Below, piece by piece: positions 7,173 through 12,334 of a stretch of 12,334 nucleotides of DNA (position 1 is the stretch's first letter; each line of letters opens with the position of its first letter). The stretch is from Erysipelotrichaceae bacterium. Its GTDB lineage: Bacteria; Bacillota_I; Bacilli_A; Erysipelotrichales; Erysipelotrichaceae. The position numbers and the translations under genes are program-made. The stretch covers positions 1 through 12,334 of the forward strand of contig DOKQ01000101.1 in assembly GCA_003510215.1 (NCBI GenBank), in the 5' to 3' direction. The notes beneath the pieces were generated by a model. That model was not told the origin of the DNA. It saw only the letters and a list, made by a program, of their open reading frames with translations, and searched no databases.

Positions 7173-8028
7173 ATATTGAGACCTCATTATATGAGCTTAT
7201 ATTCCAGGCTGACTTAAGTTTGCTTGCTAGACTTTCAGATGCTGTTAAGCTTATCTTTTTGTTTTTAAAGTATAGTATCAACTGATAATCCTCAATTTCA
7301 ATTTGTAACACATCCTTGATTGAAATCAAATCAAATGTGAACCAATGTCTTACAATGGCATTTTCTGTGAGTGTCCATTGATGATTATGGAAGAGAACTT
7401 CACTTCGATCATAAATATACGTATGATACTTTCGAAAAGATTGACTCACTCTTCGTCCAAGTAGTGTCATATAGGATAGTAGCATGATCAGTAAAGTAAC
7501 AAATACACTAAACATCCAGATCATACCTATCGGAATACTTCGTTCAATCATTTTTCGGGCATCAAAGAACACAACCGGCGATATAAACGCATCAACCTGA
7601 GTGGATTCAAGTGAGAAAGATTCAGAAATCTGATTAACCATCAACGTTCTGAATGTCTTCATCTGATCGTCATTCCGCCATTGTTGACTGAGTATAAAGT
7701 AATCCTGTGGCTTAGAATCGCTCGATTGAAAGAATAAGAGATATCCCTTATCGAAATCTGCCAGATACCCTTTATATCGACTGCCATCTGCCTGTTGAAG
7801 ATCAATTTCAGTATAGGTTATTTCACTGAGTTGTATTCGACCATACATTCTATCGGAACGAGTAAACTCATTCAGTGTTTCTGTGTTTGTAATGCTTGCC
7901 ATATTCAATAGTTGAATGGTGGTGCCTATAAAATGTCCGCCAAAAATAAACAAAAGAAAGCAGACGATCATACTAATCGTCATTCTCATCAGATAGATTC
8001 GACGAAACAACCATTTTCTTTTCTTCAT
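7171..8028 (-). CDS. Unrecognised membrane protein with two helices and a C-terminal PH-like tail
   Basis: I do not recognise this 285-residue protein. A basic N-terminus (KKRKWLFRR) precedes a helix at about 14-36, then about 125 residues that should lie outside the cell, a second helix at about 164-188 followed by GRR, and a cytoplasmic tail of about 95 residues. The tail alternates short beta-like stretches and ends in an amphipathic helix, a pattern like bacterial PH-like domains; that is only an impression. The start at 8028 is set by AGGAGG (8032-8037) 4 nt before the ATG. A longer frame upstream runs into the metG terminator. The gene starts 33 nt after the metG stop, directly behind the metG terminator, and has no visible promoter. 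It is therefore probably expressed by readthrough from the T-box-controlled metG transcript. Confidence 0.72.
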   Translation of the reverse strand: MKKRKWLFRRIYLMRMTISMIVCFLLFIFGGHFIGTTIQLLNMASITNTETLNEFTRSDRMYGRIQLSEITYTEIDLQQADGSRYKGYLADFDKGYLLFFQSSDSKPQDYFILSQQWRNDDQMKTFRTLMVNQISESFSLESTQVDAFISPVVFFDARKMIERSIPIGMIWMFSVFVTLLIMLLSYMTLLGRRVSQSFRKYHTYIYDRSEVLFHNHQWTLTENAIVRHWFTFDLISIKDVLQIEIEDYQLILYFKNKKISLTASESLASKLKSAWNISSYNEVSI

Positions 8029-8038
8029 TTTTCCTCCT

Positions 8039-8076
8039 AAAAAAAGCACTGCACGATAGTATTATCGCACAATGCT
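8039..8076 (-). terminator. metG terminator overlapping its stop codon and abutting the next ribosome binding site
   Basis: On the minus strand AGCATTGTGCGATA pairs with TATCGTGCAGTGCT over 14 bp (three G-U pairs) around an ATAC loop, followed by seven T. The left arm contains the last four sense codons of metG and the first two bases of its stop. The T-run is directly followed by AGGAGG of the downstream gene. Confidence 0.82.
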
Positions 8077-9975
8077 TCCGTTTGGTAAATGATGTACCTC
8101 TATGACTTCCAACTTATCCTCATACTCGCTGACAAGAATCATTCCTTCAGAAGCAACTTTACGGATTGTCGCTGGTTTTAGGTTGATGACAACCACAACT
8201 TTCTTCCCAACCATCGCTTCAGGAGTGATAGCGTGAGCAATCCCGCTCACGATTTGACGCGAACCATACTCTCCACAATCCACTTGGCTGACTAGTAATT
8301 TCTCTGCATTCGGATGTTTTGAACAAGACATAACTTCACCAACAACAAGTTCACTTTTCATAAACTCATCGAAAGTAATCTCTTCTTTTGTCTTTTTGCG
8401 AGGATTTGCAATCTCTTCATACTTCTCAACTACTTCTTTCACATCCAAGCGCTTAAACAGAATGATATTTTCTTCTGTAAGCTTGTGATTTGATTCCAGG
8501 AGTCCAAACGTTTTGGCACTATCGTAATCACGTTGGCTTGTGTTCAAAATATCGAGAATTTTCTGTGATGTTTCAGGAATAAACGATTCCAATGCTACTC
8601 CACAAATTCGTATCGTTTCAAGAAGATTATATAAGACTGTGTTCAGTCTTGGTAACGTAGACTCCTCTTTTGCCAGTGACCAAGGCAGCGTTTCATCAAT
8701 ATACTTGTTTCCACGGCGCAGAACAGCAATAATCTCATCAATCGCATCAGCTACGCGCAACTGATCCATCTTTTTGCTTACTTTCTCAATTAACTGACTT
8801 GCCATGGTGATGAGCTCATCATCCATTGGATCGCTAATTTGAGTATGATTTACGACTCCTCCAAAGTATTTTTGACTCATGTTCCAGGTTCGATTAATCA
8901 GATTCCCAGTAATATTTGCAAGATCGTTATTCATCCGTTCAACCATAAGTTCCAATGTAACTGTTCCATCTTGGGCAAAAGGCATTTCATGAAGCATAAT
9001 ATAACGAACTGCATCCACACCAAATAGCTCAACCAAATGATCCGCATAAATCACATTCCCTTTGGATTTACTCATTTTTCCTTCGCCCACAAGCAACCAA
9101 GGATGCCCAAATACCTGTTTAGGTAATTCAATATCCAAGGCCATGAGCATAATTGGCCAATATAGGGTATGGAAGCGCAGAATATCCTTGCCAATCAAAT
9201 GTACATCAGCCGGCCAGTACTTCTTAAACAACTCCCCATGGTTTCCATCCGTATCATAGCCTAAGCCTGTAATATAGTTGCTTAGAGCATCGATCCAAAC
9301 ATAAACGACATGTTTTGGATCAAAATCAACTTCAATCCCCCATCTAAATGACGTTCTTGAAACCGCAAGATCTTGTAAACCGGGTTTTAAGAAATTATTA
9401 ATCATTTCATTTTTACGTGATTCAGGCTGAATGAACTGTGGATGATCTTCAATATGTTTCATCAAACGATCCTGATATTTTGACAACTTAAAGAAATATG
9501 ACTCTTCTTTTTCTTTATGGACATCGCGATGACAGTCCGGGCATTTTCCATCAACTAACTGACCATCTGAATAGAAGGATTCACACGGTGTACAATACCA
9601 GCCTTCGTAGAAACTCTTATAAATATCCCCCTGATCATATAGCTTCTTAAAAATCTTTTGAACCGTGGCTTCATGGTACTCATCCGTTGTTCGAATAAAG
9701 TGATCATAGGATGTGTTCATCAGATCAAACAACCCACGAATCACACCCGCCACATTGTCCACAAATTCCTTGGGAGTTACGTTAGCATCTTGGGCTTTTC
9801 CCTCAATTTTCTGACCGTGTTCATCTGTTCCAGTCTGAAAATACACATCAAATCCCTGTGCTCGTTTAAATCTTGCGATGCTGTCCGCCAGGACAATCTC
9901 ATAGACATTTCCTATATGTGGTTTCCCCGACGTATAAGCAATGGCTGTTGTAATATAGTATGGTTTCTTTGTCAT
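8062..9975 (-). CDS. metG: Methionyl-tRNA synthetase, homodimer type with C-terminal tRNA-binding domain
   Basis: MetRS charges tRNA(Met), both initiator and elongator, in the cytoplasm. The 637 residues show the class I HIGN motif (20-23), a zinc knuckle with C128-x2-C131 and C145-x2-C148, the KMSKS loop (300-304), a helical anticodon-binding domain, and from about 533 to the end an EMAP/Trbp111-type domain (FMKSELVVGEV, HPNAEKLLVSQVDCG, GMILVSE) that dimerises and binds tRNA. The start is the ATG at 9975, 8 nt after AAGGAG. A GTG two codons earlier overlaps the binding site and is too close. Expression is controlled by the T-box leader just upstream, so the gene is induced when uncharged tRNA(Met) accumulates. 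A membrane protein gene lies 33 nt downstream behind a terminator. Confidence 0.98.
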   Translation of the reverse strand: MTKKPYYITTAIAYTSGKPHIGNVYEIVLADSIARFKRAQGFDVYFQTGTDEHGQKIEGKAQDANVTPKEFVDNVAGVIRGLFDLMNTSYDHFIRTTDEYHEATVQKIFKKLYDQGDIYKSFYEGWYCTPCESFYSDGQLVDGKCPDCHRDVHKEKEESYFFKLSKYQDRLMKHIEDHPQFIQPESRKNEMINNFLKPGLQDLAVSRTSFRWGIEVDFDPKHVVYVWIDALSNYITGLGYDTDGNHGELFKKYWPADVHLIGKDILRFHTLYWPIMLMALDIELPKQVFGHPWLLVGEGKMSKSKGNVIYADHLVELFGVDAVRYIMLHEMPFAQDGTVTLELMVERMNNDLANITGNLINRTWNMSQKYFGGVVNHTQISDPMDDELITMASQLIEKVSKKMDQLRVADAIDEIIAVLRRGNKYIDETLPWSLAKEESTLPRLNTVLYNLLETIRICGVALESFIPETSQKILDILNTSQRDYDSAKTFGLLESNHKLTEENIILFKRLDVKEVVEKYEEIANPRKKTKEEITFDEFMKSELVVGEVMSCSKHPNAEKLLVSQVDCGEYGSRQIVSGIAHAITPEAMVGKKVVVVINLKPATIRKVASEGMILVSEYEDKLEVIEVHHLPNGSIVR

Positions 9976-9996
9976 AGACACCTCTCCTTAAATCAT

Positions 9997-10021
9997 AAAA
10001 AAACGTCCTGTTAAGGACGCT
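9997..10021 (-). terminator. Regulated terminator of the metG T-box leader
   Basis: On the minus strand AGCGTCCT pairs with AGGACGTT (one G-U pair) around a TAAC loop, followed by a run of T (A-run 9997-10003). Its left arm overlaps the bases needed for the antiterminator, so the two folds exclude each other. Confidence 0.88.
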
Positions 10022-10170
10022 GACTGCGCGGTACCACCTTAATTCACCCGAAAGTGCTCTCGATGTCTTTAACGCAGACCAACGTTTTATCTTACTTATC
10101 AGATAAACTGCTTCAAGACCATGTTCAATAAAGTATCTGGACTGCTTTCACCCAACGCAGACTCTCTACA
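9997..10170 (-). promoter_or_regulatory. T-box riboswitch (tRNA-Met sensing) of metG
   Basis: The 5' leader holds all main T-box parts on the minus strand. These are the AGAGAG start of stem I (10167-10162), an AUG triplet (10122-10120) after GAAC in the specifier region, and the conserved T-box sequence AATTAAGGTGGTACCGCG (10044-10027). The UGGU of the T-box would pair with the ACCA end of tRNA, matching discriminator A of tRNA(Met). TTAAGG (10042-10037) can pair with CCTTAA (10016-10011) to form the antiterminator, which breaks the terminator. Uncharged tRNA(Met) thus permits transcription of metG. The specifier call rests on position and on the downstream gene. Confidence 0.94.
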
Positions 10171-10216
10171 CAAATCCCTTTATTTACTCTTCTTTTCAAC
10201 GCATTTGAATGACTAC

Positions 10217-10245
10217 ATTATAAATGGTTGTCCCCTCTTTGTAAA
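10217..10245 (-). promoter_or_regulatory. Sigma-A promoter of the metG T-box transcript
   Basis: TTTACA (10245-10240), a 17-nt spacer and TATAAT (10222-10217) on the minus strand. Transcription should start near 10210, giving a leader of about 235 nt. Confidence 0.85.
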
Positions 10246-10265
10246 GATATGGAGTCAATATCCAG

Positions 10266-10472
10266 CTATTTGCACGGATGGTCTGTTAATGGAAACTGAC
10301 TGCACTTTCCACATTCACATAAGGTTTCGATGGCATCTTGATCATACACCTTAAACCGTGGTTTAAATTGATTCCCCAGTTTATGCGTTCCATCACAAAA
10401 TGGAAACTTACTACTTTTGCCACATGTACAGAAATAAACTGATTGACCTGATTTGATTTCGATTGTTTTCAT
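10266..10472 (-). CDS. Small CDGSH-type iron-sulfur protein
   Basis: The 68-residue protein contains a complete CDGSH motif: C15-x-C17-x2-S20-x3-P24-x-C26-D-G-T-H30, the three-Cys one-His ligand set that binds a redox-active [2Fe-2S] cluster. A second half-repeat, CECGKCSQFPLTDHPC (52-67), keeps the CxC start but not the CDGxH end, with H65 and C67 in swapped order. Many bacterial CDGSH proteins have two motifs, so this looks like a diverged or lost second site. No signal peptide or membrane helix is visible, so it is probably cytosolic. GGTGAT, 3 nt before the ATG, is a modest ribosome binding site. It lies downstream of the rubrerythrin terminator and has no terminator before the metG promoter. 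The physiological role is unknown; electron transfer or iron-sulfur handling is an inference. Confidence 0.87.
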   Translation of the reverse strand: MKTIEIKSGQSVYFCTCGKSSKFPFCDGTHKLGNQFKPRFKVYDQDAIETLCECGKCSQFPLTDHPCK

Positions 10473-10528
10473 AGTATCACCGAATTCATTTTAAACCATT
10501 CACACCATATATTCGAGGTAAATGAACG

Positions 10529-10564
10529 AAAAAAAAGAAGCAATCCCATCTGTTGCTCCTTTTT
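10529..10564 (-). terminator. Intrinsic terminator of the perR-rubrerythrin operon
   Basis: On the minus strand AAAAAGGAGCAA pairs with TTGCTTCTTTTT over 12 bp (one G-U pair) around a 9-nt loop and runs into a T-run (A-run 10529-10536). It lies just past the rubrerythrin stop. Confidence 0.87.
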
Positions 10565-10572
10565 AAGAAATC

Positions 10573-11112
10573 TTAGTAGTTTTTTACTTCGATTGCAAAA
10601 TGATTCTGCTTGTATCCACAAACTGGGCAAACACCCGGTGCAGAGGTGCCTTCATGATGATAACCGCAAATGTCGCATTCCCAAAGAACTTTCTCATCCT
10701 TTTTAAATACTTTTTCATTATCCACATTACTCTTTAGAGCAAGATAACGATCTTCATGGCTGTTTTCAATTTTTGCAACTGCATTGAAAAGGAAAGCCAA
10801 GTGATTAAACCCTTCTTCTTTTGCATCTTTTGCAAAATTAGCATACATTTCAGTCCACTCATAGTGCTCACCGTCTGCTGCTGCCTGAAGATTTTCTGAT
10901 GTTGTACCTACTGTTCCACCATGCAATGCTTTGAACCACAAGAATGCGTGTTCTTGCTCATTGCGTGCTGTTTCCAAAAAGTAATCCGCAATTTGTTCAT
11001 ATCCATCTTCACGAGCTTTGTCCGCAAAGAATGTATATTTATTTCTTGCCATCGACTCCCCAGCAAATGCCTCTAAAAGATTCTTCTCTGTTTTACTACC
11101 TTTCAAGTCCAT
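10573..11112 (-). CDS. rbr: Rubrerythrin (NADH peroxidase-type, with C-terminal rubredoxin-like domain)
   Basis: Rubrerythrin reduces hydrogen peroxide to water in the cytoplasm of anaerobes, passing electrons from a rubredoxin-type iron site to a diiron centre. The 179 residues show the ferritin-like domain (about 1-135) with E19, E52-x2-H55, E85, E88 and E116-x2-H119 as likely diiron ligands. The rubredoxin-like domain follows with C146-x2-C149 and C162-x2-C165. Length and domain order fit the family closely. GGGAGG lies 7 nt before the ATG. The gene begins 23 nt after the perR-like gene with no promoter visible between them, so the two form an operon read from the promoter at 11581-11608. 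This pairing suggests that peroxide or iron status controls rubrerythrin through its own neighbour. Confidence 0.96.
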   Translation of the reverse strand: MDLKGSKTEKNLLEAFAGESMARNKYTFFADKAREDGYEQIADYFLETARNEQEHAFLWFKALHGGTVGTTSENLQAAADGEHYEWTEMYANFAKDAKEEGFNHLAFLFNAVAKIENSHEDRYLALKSNVDNEKVFKKDEKVLWECDICGYHHEGTSAPGVCPVCGYKQNHFAIEVKNY

Positions 11113-11135
11113 ATGTGTACCTCCCTATATTGATT

Positions 11136-11543
11136 TCATACTGCTTGATCTTCTGCTTTTTCTTTCTGTGCACATGACTCACAGACTCCATAGAACGTGG
11201 TCATGTGACGGAAAACTTTTCGATGCAACCTATCTTCAACCATTTTATCCATCGCTGGTTGATAAATATCAGTTACATCCTCGATTTGATTACACATTTC
11301 ACAATGGAAATGATAGTGCGGACTCAAATTTACATCATATAGATATCCAACATCTGGATGTAAAATTCGATTGATCAAGTGTTCGTCATACAAAAGGTTA
11401 AGATTGCGATAGACGGTTGCTACCCCGACATGATGTCCTCTTGACTTTAATGTATTGTACACTTTTTCCGCAGTGACATGCCCATTCGCTTCTTTCACAA
11501 CTTCAAAAACCATTTGTCGTTGCTTCGTGAACTTGATTGGCAT
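11136..11543 (-). CDS. perR: Fur-family regulator, PerR-like
   Basis: The 135-residue Fur-family repressor has an N-terminal winged helix (about 1-75, with GVATVYRNLNLL as recognition region) and a C-terminal dimerisation domain with two CxxC zinc sites (C81-x2-C84 and C121-x2-C124). The regulatory metal ligands expected for PerR are present: H22, D70, H76, H78 and D89. Asp at the last position is typical of PerR, whereas Fur usually has Glu, and the FYGVCESCAQKEK end resembles B. subtilis PerR. PerR senses peroxide by iron-catalysed oxidation of histidines equivalent to H22 and H76. The start is the ATG at 11543, because GGAGGTGAT sits just upstream; an earlier GTG in frame lies inside an operator. 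The gene is co-transcribed with rubrerythrin and is likely autoregulated through two boxes in its promoter. Fur remains an alternative because those boxes look Fur-like. Confidence 0.88.
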   Translation of the reverse strand: MPIKFTKQRQMVFEVVKEANGHVTAEKVYNTLKSRGHHVGVATVYRNLNLLYDEHLINRILHPDVGYLYDVNLSPHYHFHCEMCNQIEDVTDIYQPAMDKMVEDRLHRKVFRHMTTFYGVCESCAQKEKAEDQAV

Positions 11544-11560
11544 AACATCACCTCCGAAAA

Positions 11561-11575
11561 TGATAATCGTTATCA
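11561..11575 (-). promoter_or_regulatory. Fur-family box 1, at the transcription start of perR-rbr
   Basis: TGATAATCGTTATCA matches the 7-1-7 Fur consensus TGATAATnATTATCA at 13 of 14 positions and the PerR consensus (TTATAATnATTATAA) at 11 of 14. It spans the expected transcription start, so binding would block initiation. Confidence 0.8.
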
Positions 11576-11580
11576 CTAAT

Positions 11581-11608
11581 AGTATAGCATATTCGAAATG
11601 AGAATCAA
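11581..11608 (-). promoter_or_regulatory. Promoter of the perR-rubrerythrin operon
   Basis: On the minus strand TTGATT (11608-11603), a 16-nt spacer and TATACT (11586-11581), with TGC in front of the -10 making an extended -10 element. It is sandwiched between two Fur-family boxes. Confidence 0.8.
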
Positions 11609-11613
11609 TATCA
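11599..11613 (-). promoter_or_regulatory. Fur-family box 2, over the -35 of perR-rbr
   Basis: TGAGAATCAATATCA matches the 7-1-7 Fur consensus at 12 of 14 positions. It covers the -35 hexamer. Its centre is 38 bp from that of box 1. Confidence 0.7.
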
Positions 11614-11628
11614 TTTTTTATAAAAAGT

Positions 11629-11656
11629 AAAAAAACTCTGAAGTTGTCTCCAGAGT
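11629..11656 (-). terminator. Intrinsic terminator of rsmI
   Basis: On the minus strand ACTCTGGAG pairs with CTTCAGAGT (9 bp, one G-U pair) around an ACAA loop, followed by seven T (A-run 11629-11635). It starts 6 nt after the rsmI stop and separates it from the perR promoter. Confidence 0.88.
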
Positions 11657-11662
11657 CCTGTA

Positions 11663-12334
11663 TTAGCAGTTTGTGTGACTATCCTGATGGTAGATTTGGT
11701 AGATTTCATTTTTTGAATACCCAGTCTGTGATGCAATCTGCTTAATTGCATCCTTCGCTGATAACCCCGATTGAATGAGCTCATCAATATGGTGACGTAT
11801 ATCCATCATACTGATATCCGGCTCTTTCTCTTCTTTTGTTCCCTCAATAACCAACACCATCTCACCTTTTAGGTCTTTTGCTTCAATCACTAACTCACTC
11901 AGTGTTCCCCGAATAAACTCCTCGTGCTTTTTCGTGAGTTCTCTAGCCAATGACGCTTTACGATCCCCCATCACCTCAAGAGCCAGTTTTAACGTCTTTT
12001 CAATACGATGAGGTGCTTCATAAAAGATCATGGTTGCCTCATAATGACGTATCCGAGTAAGTACACCTCTTGCTTCTTTTAGATTTGATGGTAAGAAACC
12101 ATGAAAATAGAATGGCTGTGTCACAAGCCCTGATGCTACCAAGGCAGCTAACAAGGCACTGCTACCATTGATGGGAACCACATTGAATCCGTGTTGTGTG
12201 ATGGTTTCAACCAGAATATATCCCGGATCGGAAATGAGCGGATATCCTGCATCACTGACCAATGCCACATTAAATCCCTGATGCAATAACATCAGTATCC
12301 CTTTTGCACTATCCCTTTCATTATGATCATGGTG
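11663..12334 (-). CDS. rsmI: 16S rRNA (cytidine1402-2'-O)-methyltransferase RsmI, 5' end outside the window
   Basis: RsmI uses S-adenosylmethionine to 2'-O-methylate C1402 in the decoding centre of 16S rRNA. The frame stays open to the right edge of the window (223 residues seen). The first of these, HHDHNERDSAKGILMLL, match the conserved HxHNE region of the family, so the ATG at 12292 is internal and about 70 N-terminal residues are missing. Further motifs are SDAGYPLISDPG (SAM-binding tetrapyrrole-methylase fold; many homologues have SDAGTPGISDPG), FHGFLP, FYEAPHRI, SLARELTKKHEEFIRGTL, and a C-terminal helical tail with GLSAKDAIKQIASQTGYSKNEIY. The stop is followed by its own terminator, so the gene is not joined to perR. 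Confidence 0.96.
   Translation of the reverse strand, partial: HHDHNERDSAKGILMLLHQGFNVALVSDAGYPLISDPGYILVETITQHGFNVVPINGSSALLAALVASGLVTQPFYFHGFLPSNLKEARGVLTRIRHYEATMIFYEAPHRIEKTLKLALEVMGDRKASLARELTKKHEEFIRGTLSELVIEAKDLKGEMVLVIEGTKEEKEPDISMMDIRHHIDELIQSGLSAKDAIKQIASQTGYSKNEIYQIYHQDSHTNC

Noticed and set aside
10121..10354. Plus-strand open frame of 77 codons
   Set aside because: It lies across the metG T-box leader and promoter and the end of the CDGSH gene on the other strand, and has no ribosome binding site or protein-like composition.
10473..10528. TAAAAT upstream of the CDGSH gene as a promoter
   Set aside because: No acceptable -35 is found at a normal spacing. A promoter is expected here because a terminator lies upstream, but I cannot point to it with confidence.
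10944..11374. Two overlapping plus-strand open frames of 77 and 118 codons
   Set aside because: They are antisense to rubrerythrin and the perR-like gene, whose domains are clear. Neither antisense frame resembles a protein family.
11663..12292. rsmI starting at the ATG at 12292
   Set aside because: Codons upstream to the window edge continue the conserved RsmI sequence in the same frame, so this ATG is internal.
1..12334. Mobile elements, CRISPR arrays, tRNA or rRNA genes
   Set aside because: I saw no repeat-spacer pattern, transposase, terminal inverted repeats with target duplications, or RNA gene signatures on either strand.

Overview
The window looks like part of the chromosome of a low-GC Gram-positive bacterium (Bacillota). 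The evidence is strong AGGAGG-type ribosome binding sites before most genes, a T-box leader before metG, compact intrinsic terminators, a YtrA-type GntR regulator and a PerR-like regulator paired with rubrerythrin. The protein set would suit an anaerobic or microaerophilic member, perhaps from the Erysipelotrichia or Clostridia, but the exact lineage is inference. No insertion sequence, phage gene, CRISPR array, tRNA or rRNA is visible.

Layout from left to right. Positions 1-160 hold the tail of a plus-strand gene with a Cys-x2-Cys motif, followed by a terminator. mnmG (tRNA wobble-uridine modification) is on the minus strand with its own promoter and terminator. Divergent from it is a gene for a ferritin-like/VIT membrane protein, a probable iron or manganese transporter. 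Next is a plus-strand operon of a GntR regulator, an ABC ATPase and a large ABC permease, joined by two 17-nt overlaps and closed by a strong terminator. A small DUF2721 membrane protein follows. It ends in a bidirectional terminator shared with a convergent minus-strand gene for an unrecognised two-helix membrane protein.

The rest of the window is transcribed leftward. metG has a complete T-box leader (promoter, AUG specifier, T-box sequence, terminator/antiterminator). Its own terminator is built from its last codons and ends at the ribosome binding site of the unrecognised membrane protein. Upstream of metG is a small CDGSH iron-sulfur protein, then a perR-like/rubrerythrin operon whose promoter carries two Fur-type boxes. 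The window ends inside rsmI (16S rRNA 2'-O-methyltransferase), whose start lies outside.

Two themes recur. One is translation: MnmG, MetRS and RsmI. The other is metal and peroxide handling: the ferritin-VIT protein, rubrerythrin, the PerR-like regulator and the CDGSH protein. I see no clearly new system. The least explained items are the ABC permease with its large C-terminal domain, the orphan membrane protein behind the metG terminator, and the mismatch between a PerR-like protein and Fur-type operators.
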